NCBI GenBank assembly: GCA_937952305.1
Contig: CALFZO010000053.1
Span: forward strand, 62,001-126,000
DNA length: 64,000 nucleotides
Reading direction: 5' to 3'
DNA from: an uncultured Anaerolineales bacterium
GTDB taxonomy: Bacteria; Chloroflexota; Anaerolineae; Anaerolineales; UBA6663
Of the stretch, positions 1-7,884 are shown in pieces. Below the pieces are notes generated by a model. That model was given only the letters and a program-made list of their open reading frames with translations, was not told the origin of the DNA and did not search any database. Positions within the stretch are counted from its first letter, which is position 1; every line of letters starts with the position of its first letter. A program made the position numbers and the translations under genes.

Positions 1-477
1 ATCCTGGGCCTGCTGACCTTCCCGGCCGGGATCGGGGTCGCGGTCTTCAAGTACCAGCTGTATCACATCGACGTCATCATCCGCCGGACCCTGATCTATT
101 CGACCCTGACCGGCCTGCTGGCCCTCACCTATCTGGGCTTGGTGATCTCTCTTCAGAGTGCAGTCAGCGTCTTCGGCGGCGCGCGCTCGGAGTGGATCAC
201 GGTGGCGTCCACGCTGGCGGTCGCCGCCCTGGTGGCGCCGCTGCGCGGGCGGGTGCAGCGCTTCATCGACCGGCGCTTCTTCCGCCACAAGTACAACGCC
301 CAGGAGGTGCTGGCCGATTTCGCCGCCGCCGCGCGCGACGAGACCGACCTGCACGCGCTGACCCGGAAACTGGCCGGCGTGGTGCGCGAGACGATGGAGC
401 CCGAGAACTTGGGCGTGTGGCTGCGGCCGGCCGCAGACCTGTCGGGTCGCCGGGATAACAGACGCGAGGCCTCATAG
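1..477 (+). CDS. Membrane sensor module, kinase-less, 3' part
   Basis: This is the C-terminal 158 residues of a multipass membrane protein whose 5' end lies before the window; the frame is open from base 1. It shows the block also found in the three ORFs at 5135-9181: a hydrophobic helix, then 'DVIIRRTLIY', a membrane segment, 'SEWITVASTLAVAALVAPLR', 'IDRRFFRHKYNA' and an acidic-basic helix ending 'ETMEPENLGVWLRP'. From memory, this block is the input half of Chloroflexota and actinobacterial sensor proteins, where a GAF plus kinase or SpoIIE phosphatase normally follows. Here a TAG comes 13 codons after 'WLRP', so no output domain exists. It probably acts as a membrane signal-input subunit; the ligand is unknown. 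The last codons lie inside an inverted repeat (435-499). Confidence 0.8.
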   Translation: MLGLLTFPAGIGVAVFKYQLYHIDVIIRRTLIYSTLTGLLALTYLGLVISLQSAVSVFGGARSEWITVASTLAVAALVAPLRGRVQRFIDRRFFRHKYNAQEVLADFAAAARDETDLHALTRKLAGVVRETMEPENLGVWLRPAADLSGRRDNRREAS

Positions 478-499
478 TGGGATACGACCCGACAGGTCT
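435..499. repeat. Perfect 15-bp inverted repeat across a stop codon
   Basis: The arm AGACCTGTCGGGTCG (435-449) is repeated as its exact reverse complement at 485-499, with 35 bp between them. The TAG stop of the preceding gene (475-477) lies in the spacer, and the left arm encodes part of that protein's divergent tail. No T-tract follows, so it is not a classic intrinsic terminator. A REP-like or miniature mobile element, or a regulatory hairpin between this gene and the esterase, fits better. Confidence 0.75.
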
Positions 500-516
500 A
501 GCGTGAGGATGCGATC

Positions 517-1422
517 ATGCCAAGCTGGCAAAACCTCGTCCTCCATCTCTCTCAACTAGGCTTTCGGGCCTTTACCCGGCGTTTCACCGGTCTGGACGTG
601 GCGCAAGAGCGCCGCCAGGCGGCGCTGGCGGAGAAGATGTTCAAGGTGAAGCCATCCGTTCAGATCTCGGCTGTCACCGCCGATGACGTGCCGGCGGAAT
701 GGATTACCCCTGTTGGCCCTTTCACCGACCGGGTGGCGCTCTATGTGCACGGCGGCGCCTTCTATTCTGGGTCGCTGGCCGGGACACGCCCAGTGGCTGC
801 CGAGGTGGCGCTGGCCGGCCAGGCGCGCGTGCTGTCGATTGACTATCGTCTGACGCCCGAACATCCTTTCCCGGCGGCGCTCGATGATGCGCGAAAGGCG
901 TATGAATGGCTGCTGGCCGACGGCTTGGCCCCGGAAGCCATCGTGTTGGTCGGCGACTCAGCCGGCGGCAATCTGGCGCTGGCGCTGTTGATTCAACTGC
1001 GTGATCAGGGCCGGCCCTTGCCGCGGGCCGCCGTCTGCCTGTCCCCGGCCACCGACCTCACGCTGTCTGGAGATACCTGGACTTTGAATGCGCGTCGGGA
1101 CCTGTTATTGAACCCGGAGAAAATCCGGGCGGCCATCGACCTTTACCTGCGCGGCGCGGACCCGCGCACGCCGCTGGCCTCGCCGCTCTATGCCGATCTG
1201 CGCGGCCTGCCGCCGCTGTTGATCCTGGCCGGGTCGGAGGAACGCCTGCTCTCCGACGCCACGCGCTTCACCGAAAAAGCCCGGACGGCGGGCGTGACGG
1301 TAACGCTGGAAATCTGGGACGGCATGCAGCACGGCTGGCATGTCCTGCACGGCTTCCTGCCGGAGGGCTGGCGGGCGCTCGAGCGGGTCGGGGCTTTCAT
1401 TCAGGACGCCGGCCGCCCATGA
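517..1422 (+). CDS. Alpha/beta hydrolase, HSL-type esterase/lipase
   Basis: This 301-aa cytoplasmic carboxylester hydrolase belongs to the hormone-sensitive-lipase-like group. It has the oxyanion-hole motif 'HGGAF' (residues 78-82), the nucleophile elbow 'GDSAGG' with Ser148, and a C-terminal 'MQHGWH' that supplies the catalytic His. The usual acid in 'GSDE' reads 'GSEE' here, so Glu would have to serve as the third triad residue. The substrate cannot be told from the sequence. The ATG start follows a weak purine-rich stretch. The stop overlaps the next ATG (ATGA), so it is translationally coupled to the glycosyltransferase downstream. Together with 4218-5138 it brackets a glycosyltransferase pair, suggesting acylated glycoside or glycolipid turnover. 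Confidence 0.85.
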   Translation: MPSWQNLVLHLSQLGFRAFTRRFTGLDVAQERRQAALAEKMFKVKPSVQISAVTADDVPAEWITPVGPFTDRVALYVHGGAFYSGSLAGTRPVAAEVALAGQARVLSIDYRLTPEHPFPAALDDARKAYEWLLADGLAPEAIVLVGDSAGGNLALALLIQLRDQGRPLPRAAVCLSPATDLTLSGDTWTLNARRDLLLNPEKIRAAIDLYLRGADPRTPLASPLYADLRGLPPLLILAGSEERLLSDATRFTEKARTAGVTVTLEIWDGMQHGWHVLHGFLPEGWRALERVGAFIQDAGRP

Positions 1423-2723
1423 AGATCGTCATCACCTCCCTCGGCTCGCGCGGCGATATCCAGCCCTACCTGGCCCTGGCCGTGGGCCTGCAGCGGGCCG
1501 GCCATCAGGTAACGCTGGCCACCTCGCACAACTTCACGGACTGGATCCAGGCCCATGGCGTCGGCGTGCACCCGACGCGCTTCAGCGTGCAGGAATTCAT
1601 GCAGTTGCCGGAGACGAAGGCCGCGCTGCGCAGCCGCAACCCGGTCCGCCAGTTCCGGATGGGGCGCGAGATCATGCAGCGCAGCACCGAGGCGCAGGAC
1701 GACGCCTGGCGGGCCATCCAGGACGCCGATTTCGTCATCCAATCCGGCACGGGCGTGGGCGCCCTGGAAGCGCACGCCAAACTCGGCCTCCCCGGAGCCT
1801 TCGCCTACGTTCAACCGTTCGCGGCCACGCGCGCCTTCCCGTCGTTCTTCCTGGGGCTGAGCCGCTCCTTGGGCGGGCCGCTCAACCGCCTGACCCACCG
1901 GCTGGCGCACCAGATGCTGTGGAGCGTCGTCGGCGGGCCGCAGACCAACCAATGGCGCAAGCGGCTGGGCCTGCAGCCCTGGCGCTCCTACGCCGAGATG
2001 TTCGCCTACGGCCGGCGCCTGGGCGCCCCCGTCGTCTACGGCTTCAGCCCGAGTTTCCTGCCCAAGCCGGCCGATTGGGACGAGCTTCAACACGTCACCG
2101 GCTATTGGTTCCTGGACCCTCGGCCGAGCTGGGCGCCGCCGGAAGACCTGGTCCGCTTCCTGGAGGGCGGTCCGCCGCCCGTGTACATCGGCTTCGGCAG
2201 CATGAACCACGAGGACCCGGAGCACAACACGCGCCTGGCCATGCGGGCGCTGGCGCTGAGCGGACAGCGCGGCGTGCTGCTCACCGGCTGGGGAGGCCTG
2301 CGGCGCCAGGAGGCGCCCGCAAACGTGCACTTCGTGGACGACGTGCCGCACGCCTGGCTATTCCCGCGCATGGCAGCCGTGGTCCATCACGGCGGCGCCG
2401 GCACCACGGGCGCCGGCCTGCGCGCTGGCGTGCCCACCCTCATCACGCCACTGGCGCCCAACGACCAGCCGGCGTGGGCCGAGCGCGTGGTGAAATTAGG
2501 GGTTGGGCCGCGCCTGCCCGGGACCAAGGCCCTGACCGCCGAAAAACTGGCCGAGGCTATCCAAACGGCCGTGAACGACCAAGCGCTGCGCGCCCGGGCC
2601 GCTGGCCTGGGTCAGGCCCTGCGGGCTGAAGACGGCGTGGCAAAGGCGGTTGCAATCGTCGAGCAGCACGCCGCCCGGCTGCCGAGGAATGGGCATGGGC
2701 CGGCGGCGGGGCGTGGTGCGTGA
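1419..2723 (+). CDS. GT1-family (UGT-like) glycosyltransferase, copy 1
   Basis: This 434-aa GT-B fold enzyme resembles sterol glucosyltransferases and macrolide glycosyltransferases. The N-terminal acceptor domain opens with 'MKIVITSLGSRGDIQPYLAL', the typical phosphate-loop-like start. The C-terminal donor-binding domain carries 'HHGGAGTT' (residues 323-330) followed by 'GVPTLITPLAPNDQPAWAE', the nucleotide-sugar signature. It likely transfers a hexose from a UDP-sugar to a small lipophilic acceptor such as a hopanoid, carotenoid or polyketide; the acceptor is inferred from family only. It overlaps the upstream esterase by ATGA and is followed after about 120 bp by a clear paralogue. The intergenic stretch at 2724-2847 holds nothing I can identify. 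Confidence 0.88.
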   Translation: MKIVITSLGSRGDIQPYLALAVGLQRAGHQVTLATSHNFTDWIQAHGVGVHPTRFSVQEFMQLPETKAALRSRNPVRQFRMGREIMQRSTEAQDDAWRAIQDADFVIQSGTGVGALEAHAKLGLPGAFAYVQPFAATRAFPSFFLGLSRSLGGPLNRLTHRLAHQMLWSVVGGPQTNQWRKRLGLQPWRSYAEMFAYGRRLGAPVVYGFSPSFLPKPADWDELQHVTGYWFLDPRPSWAPPEDLVRFLEGGPPPVYIGFGSMNHEDPEHNTRLAMRALALSGQRGVLLTGWGGLRRQEAPANVHFVDDVPHAWLFPRMAAVVHHGGAGTTGAGLRAGVPTLITPLAPNDQPAWAERVVKLGVGPRLPGTKALTAEKLAEAIQTAVNDQALRARAAGLGQALRAEDGVAKAVAIVEQHAARLPRNGHGPAAGRGA

Positions 2724-2847
2724 GGCACTGGGCCGCGAGTTGTCATCAGATGGCTTCGTCAAACGGACCAACGGATGAGCCTGATAAGTCACCTCCGTTC
2801 CCATTCGCCTATTCGCTTCTCATCTGGTGTTGCCGGAACAGCCTGCC

Positions 2848-4221
2848 ATGAAAATCCTCATCGTCACCCTCGGCTCGCGCGGCGATGTCCAGCCCTACCT
2901 GGCGCTGGCCGTAGGCCTCCAACAGGCCGGTCACTCGGTCACGCTGGCGGCGCCCGCGACCTTCGCAGACTGGATCCGCTCGTACGGGGTGGCGGCGGAG
3001 CCGGTTCGCTTCAACCCGCAGGCGGCCATGCAACAGCTGGGGAAAGGCCGGGGCGGGCTGCGCACCCTGACGGCGATTCTGCGCCTGCTGCGGGACGGGA
3101 TGGCCGACGCCCAGGCCCAGGTCTGGGAGGCCGCCCAGAAGACCGATTACTTCATCCAGTCCGCGACCGGAATGGGGGTGTTGGAGGCGGCCGACGCGTT
3201 CGGGCGGCCGGGGGCGTTCGCGTATCTCTACCCGTTCGCGCCCACCCGCGCCTGGCCTATGTTCTGGCTGCCGTTCCGGTGGTCGGCCGGCCGGCAGTAC
3301 AACTGGCTGACTCATCATCTCATGCTCCACCTGCTGTGGCAGGTGGGCGGGCGGATGGCGAACGCCTGGCGTCGGAAGCTGGGCCTGCCAGGCTGGCGCT
3401 GGGCGCAGGACAGCTTGGCCCGCGCCCGAACGCTCGGTGTGCCGTTCCTGTACGGCTACAGCCCCAGCCTGCTGCCCAAGCCGGCGGATTGGGATGACCA
3501 TCAGCACGTCACCGGCTACTGGTTCCTGGATCCCGAGCCCGGCTGGCAGCCACCCGCTGATCTGCTGCGCTTCCTGGAGGCCGGCCCGCCGCCGGTCTAC
3601 CTCGGCTTCGGCAGCATGAACGCTGAAGACCCGGAACGTCACACGCGCCTGGCGCTGCGGGCGTTGGAGCTGAGTGGGCAGCGCGGTCTGCTCCTGACCG
3701 GCTGGGGCGGCCTGGCGCGTCCGGCCGAGCCGGGCGCGACGGACCGCGTGCACAGCGTGGACAATGTGCCGCATGCCTGGCTTTTCCCGCGCCTGGCCGC
3801 GGTCGTGCATCACGGCGGCGCCGGCACCACGGCGGCGACCCTGCGCGCCGGCGTACCCGGCATCCTGACGCCGTTCGGCGGCGATCAGATTGCCTGGGCT
3901 GATCTGGTGGGGCAAGCCGGCGTGAGTCCGCGGGCCACAGGCATCCAGCGGCTGACGCCGGAACGGCTGGCGGCCGCGATTGGGCAGGCCGTGAACGACC
4001 CGGCGCTGCGCGCCCGCGCCGCCGCGCTCGGCCAGGCGATCCGGGCTGAAGACGGCGTGGCGAGAGCGGTTGAGATCATCGAGAGGCACGGCGCCGGGTT
4101 ACCGGCGGAACGCGCCGGGTTACCGGCGGAACGCGCCGGGTTACCGGCGGAACGCGCCGGCGCCAACGGGAAGGGACGACCCGGTCCATCGTCACAGTCC
4201 CAGGCAGGAGCCGCCCCATGA
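2848..4221 (+). CDS. GT1-family (UGT-like) glycosyltransferase, copy 2
   Basis: This is a tandem paralogue of the preceding gene (457 aa from the ATG at 2848). I prefer this start over an in-frame GTG at 2827 because 'MKILIVTLGSRGD' aligns exactly with the paralogue's first residues. The donor motif 'HHGGAGTT' is at residues 321-328. The acceptor domain (residues 50-200) is much more divergent than the donor domain, so the two copies probably glycosylate different acceptors. The C terminus ends in three copies of a 7-residue unit reading GLPAERA, coded by a 21-bp tandem repeat and absent from copy 1. It overlaps the downstream hydrolase by ATGA. Confidence 0.87.
   Translation: MKILIVTLGSRGDVQPYLALAVGLQQAGHSVTLAAPATFADWIRSYGVAAEPVRFNPQAAMQQLGKGRGGLRTLTAILRLLRDGMADAQAQVWEAAQKTDYFIQSATGMGVLEAADAFGRPGAFAYLYPFAPTRAWPMFWLPFRWSAGRQYNWLTHHLMLHLLWQVGGRMANAWRRKLGLPGWRWAQDSLARARTLGVPFLYGYSPSLLPKPADWDDHQHVTGYWFLDPEPGWQPPADLLRFLEAGPPPVYLGFGSMNAEDPERHTRLALRALELSGQRGLLLTGWGGLARPAEPGATDRVHSVDNVPHAWLFPRLAAVVHHGGAGTTAATLRAGVPGILTPFGGDQIAWADLVGQAGVSPRATGIQRLTPERLAAAIGQAVNDPALRARAAALGQAIRAEDGVARAVEIIERHGAGLPAERAGLPAERAGLPAERAGANGKGRPGPSSQSQAGAAP
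4092..4154. repeat. Three tandem 21-bp repeats in a gene 3' end
   Basis: Three consecutive identical 21-bp units begin CGCCGGGTTACC; a partial fourth starts at 4155. They are in frame and code for GLPAERA-type heptads at the C terminus of the second glycosyltransferase. Identity between units suggests recent slippage expansion, so copy number may vary between strains. Confidence 0.9.
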
Positions 4222-5138
4222 ACACCCTTCCGCCCCCGCCCGGCCAACTCTTCGACATCGGCGGCTACCGACTGCACCTGTGGCGGCAGGGCCACACCTC
4301 ACCTGGCGGCGCTCGGGAGAGGCAACCGATCACCGTGCTGGACAGCGGATTGGTCGGCAACTCGCTGGTCTGGGCCAATACGCTGGCGGCCCTGGCCGCC
4401 TTCACCCAAGCCGCCGCCTTCGACCGGGCCGGCTACGCCTGGAGCGATCCCGCGCCGGCCGGCACACCGCGCACCAGCGCGCAGATGGCGGCCGAACTGC
4501 GCGCCCTGCTGCGGGCGGCCGGCCTCGAGCCGCCCTACATCCTGGTCGGGCACTCGGCCGGCGCCATTCATACCCTGGTGTACACCGACCTCTACCCCGC
4601 CGAGGTGGCCGGCCTGGTGCTGGTGGACCCGTCCCACCCGGAGATGTTCACGCGCGCGCCTGGCGTCCCGGATGGCCCGGCGATTGCCCGGCCTTATCGC
4701 GCCATCGCGGCGCTGGGGAGGCTGGGTCTGCTGCGCTGGCTGGGGCCGATCTTGTTGGGGGCGCTGCTCGGCGATAGCCGGCGCCACTTGCCGCCTGAGG
4801 CCGGGCGGGCGCTGACGGCCTTCAGCCAGCGTCCGCAGGATTACGCCAATGCCGCGCGCGAGGCCCAGGACGCCAACGAGAGCTTCGCCCACGCCGCCCA
4901 GGCCCTGACGCGCCTGGGCGACCGCCCTGTGGAAGTGCTGAGCGCCGAGTGGTGGGCGACGGGCCAGGCCACGCCCATGAAGCGCGCCCTGCTGGGCCTG
5001 CACCGGGAGCTGGCCGGCCACTCGGCGCGCGGGCAGCACAGCCTCGTCGCCGGGACCGATCACGCCAACCTGCCCGTGGCGCGCCCGGACGCGATCGCCG
5101 ACGCGGTGCAGCGCATCCTGAAAGGGCGGCTGGCTTGA
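4218..5138 (+). CDS. Alpha/beta-fold hydrolase
   Basis: This 306-aa cytoplasmic alpha/beta hydrolase has the nucleophile elbow 'GHSAG' with Ser113, preceded by 'AFDRAGYAWSD', a block common in this family between strands 4 and 5. The post-nucleophile region 'GLVLVDPSHPEMF' is typical. The C-terminal 'GTDHANLP' carries the candidate catalytic His. There is no signal peptide. The substrate is unknown; esterase, lactonase and haloperoxidase-like activities are all possible. It begins inside the stop of the second glycosyltransferase (ATGA), and its own stop overlaps the next start (TTGA), so it belongs to the operon of 517-9181. Confidence 0.85.
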   Translation: MNTLPPPPGQLFDIGGYRLHLWRQGHTSPGGARERQPITVLDSGLVGNSLVWANTLAALAAFTQAAAFDRAGYAWSDPAPAGTPRTSAQMAAELRALLRAAGLEPPYILVGHSAGAIHTLVYTDLYPAEVAGLVLVDPSHPEMFTRAPGVPDGPAIARPYRAIAALGRLGLLRWLGPILLGALLGDSRRHLPPEAGRALTAFSQRPQDYANAAREAQDANESFAHAAQALTRLGDRPVEVLSAEWWATGQATPMKRALLGLHRELAGHSARGQHSLVAGTDHANLPVARPDAIADAVQRILKGRLA

Positions 5139-6451
5139 CAACGCCCGGCTACCCTCAGACGCGCCTGAGCGGCTGGCGGCGCAACATCGCCCGAGCGGTG
5201 TGGCTGATGGCCATCGCGCCGATGGTGCTGGCCTTTGTCCTGGGCATCCCGATGCGCTTCAAATTCCTGAGCCGGGTCATGCCGGACGCGGCGGCCGATC
5301 CGTTTGACAACTTGATCCCCGTGCCAGACGCGATGGTGAGCACTTTCGCCGGCCACCTCGGCCCGGCTGAGGCAGAGGCCCTGGCGCGGCTGGGCTTTGA
5401 GATGACGGGCTATGCCATCGTCATCCTGGCCTTCGAAATTCTGCTAGGCCTGGTTTGCCTGGCGATTGGTTTTCTGCTGTTCTGGCGGCGCTCGGATGAT
5501 TGGCTGGCGCTGTGGTCCTCGCTCCTGCTCATCCTATTGGGGATAAGCGGCGTTTCGCTGATTGTGCCGACACTGATGACTGTGTCGGCGGTTTGGACCG
5601 TCGTCAACCTGCTGGCGGCCCTTGTAGGTATGCTGAGCAACGTACACGTGCTCTTTCTCTCGCCCGACGGGCACATGCAGCCGCGTTGGGCGTTGCCGGT
5701 CGCGGCCGGCGTCTCGGGCTACATCCTGGCGCTGGCCGGGTATGTCGGTTGGCTATCCGTCGGCCAGACCCTCAGCCCGCTGCTCCTCTTGATTTTCCCG
5801 GTGTGGATCGTCGGCCTCGGCCTGGGAGTCTATGCCCAGATCGTGCGCTACCGGCGCCTATCCACGGCTCAACAACGCCAGCAGACCAAGTGGGTGGCCG
5901 TCGGCCTGGCGACGACGACGCTGGGCTTCATCGCCAACGCCTGGCTGCTGTCGCTGGCCGGGCAGGAGCCCGGCCTGCCGCGCGTGCTGTACAGCGTGGG
6001 ACGCACGGCGACCGTGACGATATGCATGTTGTTCTTCCCCGTCTGCGTGGCGTTCGCGGTCTTGCGCTATCACCTGTGGGACATCGATCTGATCATCCGT
6101 CGCACGCTGATTTACTCCGTGCTCACCGCCCTGTTGGCGCTCACGTACTTTTCCCTGGTCCTCGGCCTGCAGAGTCTGGCCACCGCCCTCGGCGGAACGC
6201 GCACCGAATGGGTAACGGTGGCCTCCACACTGGCTGTGGCCGCGCTGGTTACGCCCCTGCGTGGGCGTGTCCAGGCTTCCATCGACCGGCGCTTCTACCG
6301 CCGCAAGTACAATGCGGCCCAAACCCTGGCCACCTTCGCGGCCGTGGCGCGGGATGAGACCAAACTAAACACGTTGACGAGCAAACTGGCCGGCGTGGTG
6401 CAGGACACCATGGAGCCCGAAAGCGTGACCGTATGGCTGAAACTTCGATAG
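5135..6451 (+). CDS. Membrane sensor module, kinase-less, copy 2
   Basis: This 438-aa multipass membrane protein has about eight hydrophobic segments between residues 20 and 370. They are followed by the conserved block 'DIDLIIRRTLIYSVLTALLA', 'EWVTVASTLAVAALVTPLR', 'IDRRFYRRKYNAA' and 'DTMEPESVTVWLKLR', where the protein ends. I chose the TTG at 5135, which overlaps the upstream TGA as TTGA; the longer in-frame extension upstream is merely the shadow of the hydrolase gene. As in the other copies, no histidine kinase, GAF or phosphatase domain follows. It may oligomerise with the other copies and signal to the phosphatase at 9194. The ligand is unknown. It overlaps the next gene by 19 bp. Confidence 0.82.
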   Translation: MTTPGYPQTRLSGWRRNIARAVWLMAIAPMVLAFVLGIPMRFKFLSRVMPDAAADPFDNLIPVPDAMVSTFAGHLGPAEAEALARLGFEMTGYAIVILAFEILLGLVCLAIGFLLFWRRSDDWLALWSSLLLILLGISGVSLIVPTLMTVSAVWTVVNLLAALVGMLSNVHVLFLSPDGHMQPRWALPVAAGVSGYILALAGYVGWLSVGQTLSPLLLLIFPVWIVGLGLGVYAQIVRYRRLSTAQQRQQTKWVAVGLATTTLGFIANAWLLSLAGQEPGLPRVLYSVGRTATVTICMLFFPVCVAFAVLRYHLWDIDLIIRRTLIYSVLTALLALTYFSLVLGLQSLATALGGTRTEWVTVASTLAVAALVTPLRGRVQASIDRRFYRRKYNAAQTLATFAAVARDETKLNTLTSKLAGVVQDTMEPESVTVWLKLR

Positions 6452-7884
6452 ACGAACGTCGCTGGACGCGCGGCGCCTGGCTGACGGTGCTGGCGGCCGG
6501 GATATTTATCGCCCTCAACCTGGCGCATGTGGCCTACCGCTTCAGCCTGCCCAGCCTGGGCTGGGTGGTCTGGGACCCCGGCTCAAATGAAGGCCAGGGC
6601 CAATTCTGGCTGGTCACCAACGCAGTCGAAGCGCCCTCCGCGCTGCAGCCCGGCGATGTGGTGACGCACTTGGGCGCGCTGGAATTGAGCTCTTATGATG
6701 TGATGGCGGCCGACGCCTGGCCGCGCCCGGCGCAATGGCGCGTCGGCGGGCAAATCAACGTGACCGTTGAGCGTCAGGGACAGACGCTGGTCATTGCGGC
6801 GCCAGTGGTGCAATGGACTGGGCCGGCCTGGTGGCGGGCCAATGTTCTCGACCCCCGTCAGCTCTGGGAGTGGGTCGTTACGGCGCTTCTGCTCGGGCTC
6901 GTGGGCTATACGCTGGCCCATCGGCCGGGCAACCTGGCCGCGCGTTTTCTCTTTGCCGTTGGCCTGGCCCAACTCTCGATCTCGCTGAGCAACACCTTGC
7001 CGGACCATCTCGCCCTGGCGCTGGACCCGCCCGGCGCGATCAGCAAAGCGCTGTTCGGCAACATTATCTTCGCCTATCTGCTGGGGCCGGCCTTTCTGGG
7101 CTTTGCCCTCACTTTCCCCAGGCCCAAAGCCTGGATCCAACGCCAGCCACGCTGGCTGCTGGCGCCCTTTCTCCTCGGCGCCACCACCATTGTGCTCCTC
7201 GCCGTCCTGCCGGCGTACGCGAGTATCGGCTTCGGCCTGACGTTTGCGATGCTGGTGAGCGGCCTGGGGGCGCTTCTCCACTCCGGCGTTACCCAGCGCG
7301 ATGCCATCAGCCGCGCCCAACTGCGCTGGGCGGTTGGAGGGGTCTCGGTCGGCGTGAGTCTGTTCCTGTTAAACGCTCTCCTGTTTCCGGGCCAACCCCT
7401 GTACCGCGAATGGCTGAGCGCTTTGGCGAGTCTCGGTTTCCCCGTCATCGTGTTTTCGCTGACCATCGCCATCCTGCGCTACCGGCTGTTCGACATCGAC
7501 CTCATCATCCGCCGCACGCTCATCTACTCGCTGCTGACGGCGCTGTTAGCGCTGACGTATTTCGGCCTGGTGATCGGGCTGCAGGGCGTTGTCTCAGCGC
7601 TGGGAGGCGCGCGCTCGGAGTGGGTGACAGTGGCCTCGACCCTGGCCGTCGCCGCGCTGGTGGCGCCGCTGCGCGTCCGCGTCCAGCGCTTCATCGACCG
7701 GCGTTTCTACCGGCGCAAGTACGACGCCGCGCGCGTCCTGAGCGCCTTCGGCGCGGCCGCGCGGGACGAGACCGATTTGAACACCCTCACCGGCCGGCTG
7801 ACCGGCGTGGTGCAGGAGACCATGGAACCCGAGAGCGTCGGCGTATGGCTGCGGTCGGAAAACATCGATGACCACCGCCCCTGA
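6433..7884 (+). CDS. Membrane sensor module with PDZ-like loop, copy 3
   Basis: This 483-aa membrane protein has one N-terminal hydrophobic helix (about residues 12-35). An extracytoplasmic region of roughly 90 residues then resembles a PDZ fold ('LQPGDVVTHLG', then 'INVTVERQGQTLVI'). Next come six to seven membrane segments and the shared C-terminal block with 'DIDLIIRRTLIYSLLTALLA' and 'IDRRFYRRKYDAA', ending shortly after 'ESVGVWLR'. PDZ-like loops bind C-terminal peptides, so this copy could sense exported or misfolded proteins; that is inference. It overlaps the previous gene by 19 bp and the next by 17 bp. A 96-bp stretch is identical to copy 4. Confidence 0.83.
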   Translation: MAETSIDERRWTRGAWLTVLAAGIFIALNLAHVAYRFSLPSLGWVVWDPGSNEGQGQFWLVTNAVEAPSALQPGDVVTHLGALELSSYDVMAADAWPRPAQWRVGGQINVTVERQGQTLVIAAPVVQWTGPAWWRANVLDPRQLWEWVVTALLLGLVGYTLAHRPGNLAARFLFAVGLAQLSISLSNTLPDHLALALDPPGAISKALFGNIIFAYLLGPAFLGFALTFPRPKAWIQRQPRWLLAPFLLGATTIVLLAVLPAYASIGFGLTFAMLVSGLGALLHSGVTQRDAISRAQLRWAVGGVSVGVSLFLLNALLFPGQPLYREWLSALASLGFPVIVFSLTIAILRYRLFDIDLIIRRTLIYSLLTALLALTYFGLVIGLQGVVSALGGARSEWVTVASTLAVAALVAPLRVRVQRFIDRRFYRRKYDAARVLSAFGAAARDETDLNTLTGRLTGVVQETMEPESVGVWLRSENIDDHRP

